DNA of 64,000 nucleotides. It comes from Halicephalobus mephisto. Its lineage: Eukaryota > Nematoda > Chromadorea > Rhabditida > Panagrolaimidae. This document shows, piece after piece, positions 48,465 to 58,870 of this stretch. How positions within the stretch are numbered: position 1 is the first letter of the stretch; each line of letters starts with the position of its first letter. The notes beneath the pieces are model-generated. The model searched no databases. It was not told the DNA's origin and worked only from the letters and a program-made list of their open reading frames with translations. The stretch covers positions 1-64,000 of the forward strand of contig SWDT01000102.1 in assembly GCA_009193035.1 (NCBI GenBank), read 5' to 3'. The translations under genes and the position numbers were made by a program.

Positions 48465-48637
48465 CAGTAGAACTTGGATATAAAATATCCTCGGTATAAC
48501 ATATCTCACATTATAGCATACGGTGTGAGTGAGTTTAGTTAGTTTGTCTTCAAATTGATCCCCGCTATAGTATATCCTTTCTTATAACATATACTTTGGC
48601 CGGTCCCAAGAGGGTATCTTATATCCAAGTTCTACTG
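48465..48637. mobile_element. Pogo/Tigger-like MITE with TA target duplication
   Basis: The 173-bp element starts CAGTAGAACTTGGATATAA and ends with the reverse complement of the same sequence. The inverted match extends about 27 bases with few mismatches. It is flanked by TA on both sides. Ends of the CAGTAGAACCTCGATATA type are typical of pogo/Tigger-class elements. There is no coding capacity, so mobilisation would have been in trans. Confidence 0.85.
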
Positions 48638-49334
48638 TACCACAAAGGTGTTCGAAAATGTCGAAAATTAATGCAAAAATCGAATCTTTCATTGTGAAAA
48701 AACAACTAATCTCGATTTGTAACTTTCGTTCATTAATTTTTTTATTTTTATTAATTAAAAGTAGATTTTTAATAAGTATAATTTTGAAGGTCATACGTTC
48801 GAAAATTATTTTTCGATTTTTGAATATAATCATGGTCCAAATACAGATTTAATAAATACTCAGATTCTTCCCCAATGGATATATCAATATCTCCTTAAAT
48901 CCTCCACTACAGAATTTATGGATTTTTGTGATTTATTTTGAAAAAAAATTTTAAATTATAAATTCACAAAAAATATCACTTTTTTTTCTAAAATTTTACA
49001 CATAATTGAAATCAACATCGAATGGACAATAACATGGAAGAAAAATTATAATTTTTAAAAATTATTTTTTAATAAAAATTGTATTTTTTCAAATTTACTG
49101 AAAATAAAAAAATTCGAATTTTTATTATTTTTTTAAACAAAATAAAAATCCACAAATAACTTTAATATTTAAAAAATTCGAACACTAATATCCTGAACAA
49201 ATTTTTTTTAATTCAATAAAATTTAAACTATAAAAAAATTGATAAAATTACGGTTTCTACCGTAACTAGACCTTCTACGAGTAATTTTAGAATTACTATT
49301 ATAATTACTTTTTTAATACTACAATTGAAACAAA

Positions 49335-49495
49335 AAAATTAAAAAATAAATAAATTCAAAAAAATTTAAAAATAAATAAATTCAAAAAAATTTAAAAATA
49401 AATAAGTTCAAAAAAATTAAAAAATAAATAAATTCAAAAAAATTTAAAAATAAATAAATTCAAAGAATTTTAAAAATAAATAAATTTAAAAAATT
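49335..49495. repeat. Tandem A/T-rich repeat
   Basis: About six copies of a unit of about 24 bp, AAATAAATTCAAAAAAATTT, with occasional substitutions. Confidence 0.8.
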
Positions 49496-49840
49496 TTTTA
49501 AACATTTTAAAAAAATAATACAAAAAATACAGTAATTAAAATTTCTCTGTAAGACACTAGAATAAAATTTTATTTTTTAAATATCCAATTCCCATGTAAC
49601 TTGTATTATAACTCTAATTTTAAAAAATATTTATGGGAATTTTATTTATTGCGATAAAGTGGATGCCACTTAAATCCATTATGGACTAGTTATAACAATC
49701 ATCAAAAAATAACCATTTGGACCTAAAAATGACATTTAAATTGACCAATCTAAAAAAACAAAACGGATTTGACCCCAAAAGTAACCGTTTAATATTGACC
49801 CAAGAAGGTAGAATGCGAAGAGTTCAATGAAAAAAACAGT

Positions 49841-52800
49841 TCAGTTAGAATCACCAAAATTAGTTCCTAAATTTTCAATTTTTTCATCAATCGCTTTCAG
49901 TTCTTTTAATAAACATGATTGTTTTGTTTGTTGATCCAAAGTACTTAATTGACGATTTGCAATATTTAATTCTAACTTAAGTTGTTCCTTCTCCACTGCA
50001 GATGAATTCGTCTTCAAGATTTCTTCATTCATTTTCCCTCGAACAGTAATAATTTTGTCGATTGAAGAAGATACAAAATCTTGTGGATTTTCAGGAGTTA
50101 AAGGTATCGATTTCATAACTCTTGGCAATTGTTCAGTAAATTGACAAGGATCAACCATTTCATAGCTTGCTTGAGGAGCTACTAAAAACACTATATCTAT
50201 ACTCAAACATAAAAAAAAATAAAACTCACAACAATTTGATTGAATTGTGGCAGTTACTAATGGTTGTTCAATAACATCTTTAAGATTCATTACCGTACAA
50301 TCAGACTGAACTGTTGCAGGTTTTGTTGAATCAATTCTAAGTAATGTTGTTGGACAAACAGTTCTTACAAAAGGCATCTTATTAATCGTATTTCTATTAT
50401 CAATTGGCCAAGAATACGCCCACGGAACATTCGACGTATTACATATAACTTCAGTAATAGCTGCAGGAGAAACAGATGTCGGTACTTTAGGTAACGGTGT
50501 AATAGGGAGTGGTGGAAAATCTAGTTGATTATTTCCAAATTCTACTTCATCAAATAATACAGAATTAGCAACAGTATAAGACACATGACTTTCAGCATCA
50601 TCTTCTAAAGTTTCATCTTTAGAAAAATCAATTCCACGAAGTCGTGAAATAACTTCATTTCTTCTAGCAATTAGATTAACTTCATCATTGTACTTTCCTC
50701 CTTTACTTGACGAATAAGAACTTCCCAAAGTCCCATCACTATCCTTTCTCGTTCTACAATCAATAGGTTGGGAATGATTCTGCATAGGTGGAGGTGGTAC
50801 TGGTGGTCTGACAGGTGCATTATTATAATTAGGAGGTATTTCTGGTGGACAAAAAGTTGGTGGAACATTTACTGATTGATTCCTAAAAACCAAAATTTAA
50901 AAAAAATAAACTAAAAATCACATACCAAATAGGTGGTTGATATAAAACTGGAGGAGCACCCATTATCGGACCATGTTGTTGAATTTGATATGGATAATTT
51001 CCAGGATTTGGTGTTGGTTGTGGACCTCCAACAACATGAACAGGATTTTGAACCATAACAGGATGTCCTGGATTTGGCATTGGTTCACTAGGATGCATAA
51101 CAAATACTGGAGGACCAGGCATACCAACAGGTTTTTGAAATTGAACTGTTTGATCATTAGGCATTTCATTCATCGGATTTGCTACTACCATTGGCATCAT
51201 TCCAATATATTGTGGATTATTATCCATCATTACAGTTCCATTTTCAGCTAAAAATATATTTAAATTTATTTTAAAACTTAAAAACTTACTCATTACTTGT
51301 TCATGCGGAATAGGTATCATAGACATCATTTGAGGACCCATTCGTGCTGAATTATGATGCATAAATTGTTGTTGATTAGATTCTATTTCTTTCTGAGATT
51401 CTTGTTGAACAGGTTCATCTTTATTAAAATATGAATTATTTTTTGTTTCACCATCAGATCGAAGTTCATCTTGTTGATGAGCATAAGTACAACTTGGTCC
51501 TCTGGGACAATTTCTACCATTAACAACATCTCGACACATTTTCGTTTTATATCGACAATATGATGCTCCTTGATTTCTTTCAGAGTTGTTTTTACCGTAA
51601 GAATTTCTTCCAGTAGATGTTGTTTTTTGTTTCGAATAACGATCAAAATGTCCAGAATTGGAAGATTTCTTATTGAAAGAAACATATTCATATATGACAT
51701 AATCAATAAGTCCAAAAGCTTCACATAAAATTTTCCATCCATAGTCCGTTTCTGGATCCATTTCGGCAATTATACTCAAATTATCCAATGTCTTCTGCAA
51801 AACTCCATTGTTACCGTTTCTTTCAACACTAGTTTTCAACTCTTTTAAAGCATGAGACAAAAGTTGAGGAGAATGAAGTCTGTCCACGATCGATTGCATA
51901 TGTGATCGATGATGGGGATCTCCATAAAGTAAAGAGGACCATTGGTCAGGCGAAATTCGAAGACCGGCTTCTAATGCAATTTGGACTATTTGAGAATCAT
52001 GTTCTCTTCGAAGAGAGTCATATTCCCTGAATTCCTCCTTCAACTGCATCAGAGAAGATTCGCCATCTCTTTTAATAACATTGAAACAACTAGCACGATA
52101 TAAAAGTTGAACAACATGACCAACACAAGTCTTCGAAACATGAGGGTAATCTTCTGAAAGTGTTTGAACAATGTACATCACTAATGTTTTCCTTGCAATA
52201 AGCTCTCCGTTAGCTAAAGTCAGGAGAATAAGTCGGAGTACATCTTCTTGCATCGCCGGTCCGAGGAATTGACATCCTCTAGCTCGGACGGCTGACCACA
52301 AATACGCAGATAAATGAATAGTATTTTGGACAATACAAATAAGTTCAGTAACAACACGTTCGGAAAGAGATCTAATCGCTCTCATTGCTTGAATTCTGCC
52401 TTCTGGTTCTGTCAAGGCCGAGCAAAGGATAGAAATAATCTTTCGTTGAATTGTTCTACTCACAAGATCGCTGTACACCGCTCCTCCTTTATCTGAGTCA
52501 GCAATCCTGAGGTAACCAGCTAACACGTAGAGAATTTTCTCTATTTCGGCAATTTCAGCAAAATAAACAGATTTCGAGCATTTTTGAGCCAAGGATTGAT
52601 TAGCAAACGAATCTAAAGGAACACTTAAAATAGATAATATAGCTGTATTGATTGGATAATGAATAACATTTTCAGAAATTGGGACCTGTAAAGTTCATAT
52701 ATGAAAAATTAGGTAGTCGTCAAAATATTACCGAATCGGTAGGGCATGTTTTGGGTTTCGTATGCAGACACGATAAACAAGCCGCATGACCGCAGATGAG

Positions 52801-52893
52801 ATTCACAGGCACTCGGAGACTTGAAAATATCTGGTTGCAAAATGGACAAACGAGAACCTCCGACCAGATAAGGCCTTGGCCCAAAGGTGCCAT
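49841..52893 (-). CDS. rle-1: Roquin / RLE-1-type E3 ubiquitin ligase and RNA-binding protein
   Basis: Five exons (minus: 52732-52893, 51290-52685, 50926-51247, 50230-50882, 49841-50181) join in frame to about 957 residues from the ATG at 52,893. A RING finger (C16, C19, C34, H36, C39, C42, C50) ends CPTD, with Asp where most RINGs have Cys, as in Roquin. A ROQ-type region follows ([20 protein letters not shown] through [20 protein letters not shown]). A CCCH zinc finger with C-x8-C-x5-C-x3-H spacing lies near residue 438. The Pro/Met/Gln-rich middle and C-terminal coiled coil are typical of the family. Roquins recognise stem-loops in mRNA 3' UTRs and promote deadenylation; nematode RLE-1 also ubiquitinates DAF-16. 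Introns of 42, 43 and 48 nt occur. The methyltransferase gene ends 184 bp upstream on the same strand. Confidence 0.9.
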
Positions 52894-53076
52894 CCCATTT
52901 GGTACAGTCAAGAAATCGCCGTTTTTTCTGGATTCAATATTCTACGAAACAAGCAAACTGAAAAATCGATATATGAAATCCACGTGAAAGAGATATTAAA
53001 GGATCGCAAATCCATCATAGTCAAACTAATTTTAAAATTCTTATTGTATTTCAATCAACAACCCGTTGCACGAGAT

Positions 53077-53674
53077 CTAAACAAGACTTGTTTCGTAATT
53101 TGCGTAACAAGTGCACTCCTGAGAAGTTTTCTTCAGAATGTCAGGCACGAAATCGATCTTTTTAGCTCCAAAAGCACGAAAAGCCTGAAAACGGTTATTT
53201 TTATAGATATTTAACGCAAGAAACTCACAATGTCGTCCTTACCGGCGGAAGTGTAAAGAATGATTTTACAATTTTTATTTTTCAACAATCTCCGAGTAAA
53301 AACGGCGGTTCCAAGGATGCATTCATCTGAATCAAACGGCGGAACAATAATTGCAAAAGAAAACCTGTTAATCAAAGTCGGATGAATGATATCTGGTTCT
53401 TTATAACTGTAAAACTGACGGAACCCGCCGCAAAATTTCAAACTTTTATCATATTCGAATAAATACGGCACAATTCGAAGATAACGAACTTGCTGAAATT
53501 TTTCATATATAATTATTTAATAAACATGGATTAACTTACTTCTCGGTTAATCAACTCGTCCATAACTGTCGGACAAGCGACGCAAGCGATATAGCGGACT
53601 TCCCGACTGCCACATGGTTCTGATTCAATTGCTCGCAGGGCCTCTGTGGCCAACTCACTTATGGAGTCCGACAT
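53077..53674 (-). CDS. EEF1AKMT1: EEF1A lysine methyltransferase 1-like (N6AMT2 family)
   Basis: Exons (minus) 53540-53674, 53229-53492 and 53077-53184 join in frame to 168 residues. Matches to the family run throughout: RYIACVACPTVMDEL at the SAM-binding start, LFEYDKSLK, then RFSFAIIVPPFDSDEC at the catalytic position, KIILYTSAGK, and FVPDILKKTSQECTCYANYE at the end. The human protein methylates Lys79 of translation elongation factor 1A. Here the usual DPPY catalytic-type motif reads VPPF (95-98): Asp is replaced by Val. The short N-terminus also lacks the leader of the human enzyme. So activity may be altered or lost. The last exon is short but well supported by homology. Probably transcribed with Roquin. 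Confidence 0.82.
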
Positions 53675-54027
53675 TTTACCGAATTACCTAACTACCCGAC
53701 TGTAATATTCCAAAAAAGTGATATATAAAAATTAATCTCAAAACAGAGACGATTACGCGTAAATGTGAACAACAACGAAGGAAGCATTTCCTTTCAGAAA
53801 GGATCTGTTCGGGAGCCGGTCCGTCCTGGGTATTGATTAGGACCTGAAAGAAATGGTGTTCTTCTGCTTTTTACAATTTCCTAAATTTACAATAATTTTT
53901 TAAATATTAATGTCAACAAAATTAAAAAAGCAAAATGATATTTGATAATTTTAATTTTGTGCCTGAAGCAATAAAGTCGAATTTTTATTTTTCGTTGTAA
54001 AATTTTTGTGAAAACGATGAATATTAG
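53675..54027. other. Divergent intergenic region between methyltransferase and EcR-type genes
   Basis: A higher-GC stretch around 53,750-53,850 includes CATTTCCTTTCAG and may contain a 5' exon or promoter of the receptor gene. No clear coding exon is seen. Confidence 0.35.
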
Positions 54028-56537
54028 GAAACAACTGATCGAAGATCCGGTCTTGGGGACCTTGAAAGGATAGTCAAAACGGTGAAAGCAACGGAAAATG
54101 GGACTCAAGGTCATCTGTTGGTAACTCGGGAAACCGACGTCGAATATTGTTCTCGATTTCCCATGTCCCCAGCAACAGTCACTTATTACGATCTGCCTAG
54201 CAACAGTGGATACTATCAATGGCCGAATTCGTATGTTTATTATTCAAATTCCGGATCAGATTCCCGAGGTTTTGCGGAACTTCCGTCCTTGAATGAAGTC
54301 ATCAAAAAACCCAACGGAACCGTCGTTTACGAATCTCTCGATCTCGCTGGAAACCAACCAAATGTACGATTGATTTTCTTAATTAATAATCAAGTAATTT
54401 CAGAAAATTCATTATCGAAGAAAAAAAGCGAATTTTAAAAACGGAAATTTTATTTCAGAAAACGATGTTTGTGTCGTTTGTGGCGACAGAGCCAGCGGCT
54501 ATCATTACTCCACCATGACCTGCGAAGGATGTAAAGGATTTTTCAGGAGATCAATTACTCGAAAAAATGTCTATCAATGTAAATTCGACAAAATGTGTCC
54601 GATTGATACTTTTATGAGAAGGAAATGTCAGTATTGCCGACTTCAGAAGTGCATCGACAAAGGAATGAGGATAGACCGTAAGTACTTTTACATCATACTA
54701 CTACAAAAATTAAGAATTAACTACATCACACAACTGTGAAAATTAGTCAAATCACATTATTATAAAAATTAAAAATTTCGTATTATTATAAAAATTAAAA
54801 ATTTTATGTTATTATAAAAATTAAAAATTTTATGTTATTATAAAAATTAAAAAATTGATTATCTATTATTGTAAAATTAAAGTTTGGAGTTATTACGAAA
54901 TTTTTTGACACGAACTTTTAGAGAACTATAGTAACTTGCATGATAATTTTGATTTTGTGTATTTTGAAGTTTCATGGGATTTCATTGTCAATTTTCGAGA
55001 TATTCTAGATAGATCTAGGAAATTCTAAAATATATACAGTAATAAATCTAATCACCCCAAGGGTCAAAGGTTATATGTATGTTAAAATTGGAAAAGGAAG
55101 TTTATTAATAATCTTTTCTAACACAATAAGACAGATAAAATTTATATATTTTCTTCCACAGAAGATAACTGAGAATTTTATTCATATTTTACAGTATTCT
55201 GCATTCCCTGATGTTCAGGCTATCGATTCAAGTTTTTTTAGTTTAGTTCCTGTCACAACAGTAATCTAATAATAGATAGGATTATGTTGATTAAAAACCA
55301 GCTCCAATGAGAAATCTGGATAGTGTCCATTTCCAACCAAAGCTTCTTAGTCACTATTCACTTTTTCGATAATATTAAAATTAAAAATATAATAATAATC
55401 TTTACTGAGACAATAAAACTATAAATATCCTTCTACAGAATACAACTGAGAATTTTATCCATGTTTTACAGTATTCTATGTTTTTTGATATTCAGACTAT
55501 CGATTCAAGTTTTTCTTTTTAGTTTTTTTCACAACAGGTACATAAAAAATGATGAAGATATCAAAGCTAAAAATCAATAGATGTTTTTAAATTAAAAATA
55601 ACAAAACTTGATCGAAGATCACTAATGTTTTATTAAATTAAATTTTTATATAAATTTTAATTTTTAGTAGTGCTTCCGGAGGAGTTAAATCGGACCAAAA
55701 GAGAAGCAAAGGCCGTCGGATGGAATTCACCGAGTTCTTGCACCACTTCTGGAGACAGTTCTAAAATTTTCGGACTTTCTCCCGACATTCAGGAACTTGT
55801 AAAAAGAACAATTTTCGCTGATAAAAATAATTTATTTCCATCAGATCAAGAATTTTCCGAAATTGTTTGTTTTTTAATTTTAATAATAATTTTAAATTTT
55901 TTTTCAGAAAAATAACGATAGAATTTTCGAAAAATTGGCTTTTTTCGAAATTAAATTAATTCATAAATTTATCAACTTTCTCGACGGTTTCAGCATCGTC
56001 AACGACACAGACAAGGATTTAATCAAAAAATTAGCTGCTCCGGAGCTTTTCGTTCTTCGATTGGTCAGATTCTACGATCCGGACGAAAATTGTATTTTTA
56101 TTTCCAATAATAATTATTTTTTAAAATTAAATTTCGAACAACTTCAAAAAGAAGGCTTCGGAGATGTTGCTGAAAAAATTTTTCAATTTTCACGAATATT
56201 TTCGAATTTTGAATTAGAAGATTCAGAATTCGCCCTGCTGAGTTCCATCTGTGCTTTCGCCTTCAGACCGAATTTGGAAAATCCAACAGCCGTCGCTGAA
56301 TTACAGGAAGTGTACTGTAGTGCTCTTCAAAATTATCTATCTTGTGTGAAATCCAACGGAAAACAAATTTTTGGAGAATTAATGTTAAAATTAGGCGATT
56401 TGATTCATCTGACTGTTCCTCAGGTTTTTTATTTTTAATTTATTAATTTTAAAAAATTATTTTAGACAATTATGGAAATTTTTGATTCATCCGATTTTTT
56501 GGCTGTTTATTTATCGACAAAAAGTAAACAACAATAA
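54028..56537 (+). CDS. EcR: Ecdysone-receptor-type nuclear receptor (NR1H)
   Basis: Exons 54028-54363, 54404-54677, 55668-55864, 55908-56423 and 56466-56537 join in frame to 464 codons; the true start is upstream or at the ATG at 54,163. The DNA-binding domain has two zinc fingers with P-box CEGCKG ([13 protein letters not shown], then [13 protein letters not shown]), closest to EcR and FXR and unlike DAF-12. The ligand-binding domain keeps [16 protein letters not shown], the canonical helix 3-5 region, and ends in MEIFD, an AF-2 helix like the LEEIWD of insect EcR. Ligand-binding residues cannot be judged by eye. EcR with USP/RXR drives moulting in arthropods. It is kept in several nematode lineages but not in Caenorhabditis. 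The third intron (990 nt) holds repeats. Divergent from the methyltransferase gene. Confidence 0.85.
55150..55530. repeat. Pair of about 95-bp direct repeats in EcR intron
   Basis: 55,155-55,250 and 55,432-55,525 share ACTGAGAATTTTAT, TTTTACAGTATTCT and CTATCGATTCAAGTTTTT in the same order, at a spacing of about 280 bp. Between them near 55,310 is GGATAGTGTCC, recalling the spacer of the composite MITE. Confidence 0.6.
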
Positions 56538-56599
56538 CGAAAATTTTACGATGAAAAAAACCTTGAAATTTCCACACGTGTCGTCTTGATGTGACGTTT

Positions 56600-57017
56600 C
56601 TGTCTTACCCAAAAAAAAATAACTTTTAATTTCTTAACAATTGCAAAATGTAACAATCATTAAATTTTTCATGAATATTTGACATTTGTGGTGAGAATTA
56701 AAAAATAATAGTGACGATTTTTATTTCTTACTCTACCAAAAATTATGTTTTTTTGTATGTAGAGATTTGGATAGTGTTTATTTCGAAATTAAATCAGGGT
56801 TTTCTAGTTACTATCCAAAATTCATTGGATCTGTCAAAATCACTACATAAAAACAGTTCCAATACACAAAAAAACTTTTAACTTTTAACAATTGTAAAAT
56901 GTAACAATTATCAAATTTTTCATGAATATTTAATTTTTGTGACGAAAATTAAAAAATAATAGTGACGATTTTTATTTCTTACTCTACCAAAAGTTACAAT
57001 TTTTTGTATAAACGTTT
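56600..57017. mobile_element. Composite of two MITEs, inverse of 18,484-18,900
   Basis: Two elements (56,602-56,760 and 56,864-57,017) flank about 100 bp carrying TTTGGATAGTG and TAGTTACTATCCAAAATTCA. The whole is the reverse complement of the 18.5-kb composite, with mismatches. This shows that the pair with its spacer has been copied as a unit. Confidence 0.8.
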
Positions 57018-57144
57018 ATGTTTTAATTTTTACAATTTTAAATGACTTTCTATTTGTTAAATAGTATTTTAAGATTAATTTTAAATAAATTTCAACTTTT
57101 ATGAAATTTCGATATGAAATTTGATATATCTTTAAAGTCTAGAA

Positions 57145-57480
57145 GTAGTCTTCAAAATCCTAAATACTGAAAATTGGATTTTAATTCTGATTTTAGATCC
57201 AGAATCTATGGATTTGATTACATCATTGTAAATACTTTTTATTTAACTTTAAGAATATTTTAAAAAATCTAAAATTAGAATTAGCTGTTAGTTTTCAGAA
57301 TTCTGAAAATTGGATTTTAATTCTGATTTTAGATCCAGAATCTATGGATTTTATTACATCATTGTAATTACTTTTTATTCAGTTTTAATTCTGATTTTAG
57401 ATCCAGAATCTATGGATTTTATTACATCATTGTAATTATATCATTATAATTACTTTTTGTTCAGTTTTAACTCTAGAATT
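57145..57480. repeat. Satellite-like repeat, same family as 62.7 kb
   Basis: Three partial copies of a monomer containing TTCTGATTTTAGATCCAGAA and GATTACATCATTGTAA, with TCTAAAATTAGAATTAG between. The last two copies are shorter (about 75 bp). Confidence 0.7.
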
Positions 57481-57646
57481 CAAACAAACGCTTGAGACAG
57501 AAAATTCCATACATGTTGCATAAAAAAAATCAAAAATTTCAGTCAAATTAAAAACGAACTACTTTCAAAAATAAAGCCAGAGGGCATCATTGTTCCAGAA
57601 CAAGTTTTAGTTTTGTTTTAATTACGTTAAATTGCTTTTCACCGAA

Positions 57647-58870
57647 ATGTCATTTTTTGTAAGAAAAAAAATTATTTTATTATTTTTATTTTATTTTCGA
57701 TTTTGTTTTTCAATAATTGCCGCTGGCATTAAGGATGATCCTGTTCGTCATTCTTGCGACACAAACCAAGAATGCGAAGACAGATTGAATCCGATTTATC
57801 CACCATATACATTCGTTTGTTGTACTACAGTAAGCTGTAATGAAAACTACTCCGAACATTATACAGTAACTTCCGGATGTACTCCTGTTCAAACTTGCGA
57901 GTTCAGCGTTACTGTAAATGAAGATTCTTTTTTCGCAACGAAGATGGAAAAGAAATTTTGGGAAAAATTCGACAGTAATTTAATAGGAAATTGCAATTTG
58001 ACAAGACAAAAAATTGAGGATTTTCCTTCTATATCTACCGTATCCAATAAGGAGTCAAAAAGAGAAATTTCTCTTCCACAAAAATCTCAGGTAAATTTTA
58101 AAAAAAAATTTAAAATTTTTTAAAATTCAGAAATTTGTGAAAATATAATTTTTTAGATTTTCCAAAATTCTTAAAAATTGAAAGTTTTAATTTTTTTTAA
58201 ATTCGGAAAATTGTATATTTATAATTTTTAAATTAAAATATAATTTTTTAGATTTTTCAAAATTTTTAAAATTCAGAAATTTGTAGATTTATAATTTTTT
58301 AATTAAAATATAATTTTTTAGATTTTTCAAAATTTTTAAAATTCGGAAATTTGTAGATTTATAATTTTTAAATTAAAATATAATTTTTTAGATTTTTCAA
58401 AATTTTTAAAATTCGGAAATTTGTAGATTTATAATTTTTTAATTAAAATATAATTTTTTAGATTTTTCAAAATTTTTAAAATTCGGAAATTTGTAGATTT
58501 ATAATTTTTTAATTAAAATATAATTTTTTAGATTAACTGTAATTGCTCTGATGACAAACAATGTTGTGTTCATGTCAACTGTGTCGACGATGTGGATTCA
58601 AGTTACAAAGTTAATTCAGTTTGTCAAGATGTCTGTCCTTTGTTTTTCACCCATATTTACGAACAATTTAATTGTAAGTCCAATTCTGACAAAATTAATG
58701 TTAATAAAATATTTTTAGTTTATTTTCCACTTGATCAATGGAAAAAACAAGAAGAATACAAAACTTCCGAAAGCATTTTGTTCGTAGAAAATTCGTGTCA
58801 GGAAACAAGAAACTTCATTTACTGGCTATTGAATCAAAAAATCAAAACAATTTCAGATTACTACAATTGA
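57647..58870 (+). CDS. Secreted cysteine-rich protein, function unknown
   Basis: Exons 57647-58090, 58532-58673 and 58719-58870 join in frame to 245 residues. A hydrophobic signal peptide (about residues 6-26, ending near SIIAAG) is followed by about 20 cysteines, including SCDTNQECE, FVCCTTVSC, NCNCSDDKQCCVHVNC and VCQDVC. The spacing suggests disulphide-bonded extracellular folds, but I recognise no named domain. There is no membrane anchor. The third exon (FYFPLDQWKKQEEY to the end) has little cysteine. The first intron is built from repeated acceptor-containing units. Confidence 0.6.
58165..58531. repeat. About 70-bp tandem repeat, each unit containing a splice acceptor
   Basis: About five units of the form AATTTTTTAGATTTTTCAAA followed by ATTTTTAAAATTCGGAAATT and TGTAGATTTATAATTTTTAA. 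Each ends with TAATTTTTTAG, the same sequence used as the real acceptor at 58,531. Confidence 0.85.

Larger units (their letters stand above)
47216..49840. other. Intergenic sequence with GC-richer island, pogo-like MITE and A/T-rich repeats
   Basis: 47,755-47,870 is a short tandem of TATTTTTTCAAAAAAAA units. 48,100-48,420 is strikingly GC-richer than its surroundings and contains an 86-codon frame without recognisable features (48,128-48,386). A MITE lies at 48,465-48,637 and a tandem TAAATAAATTCAAAAAAATT array at 49,335-49,495. I see no gene I can support. Confidence 0.5.
56538..57646. other. Intergenic sequence with MITE composite and satellite-like repeats
   Basis: The composite at 56,600-57,017 and the repeat at 57,145-57,480 fill most of the interval. 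No exon is seen. Confidence 0.5.

Noticed and set aside
54404..54677. Assigning the nuclear receptor to DAF-12 or NHR-8
   Set aside because: Those carry an ESCKA-type P-box; this one is CEGCKG with EcR/FXR-like flanks.
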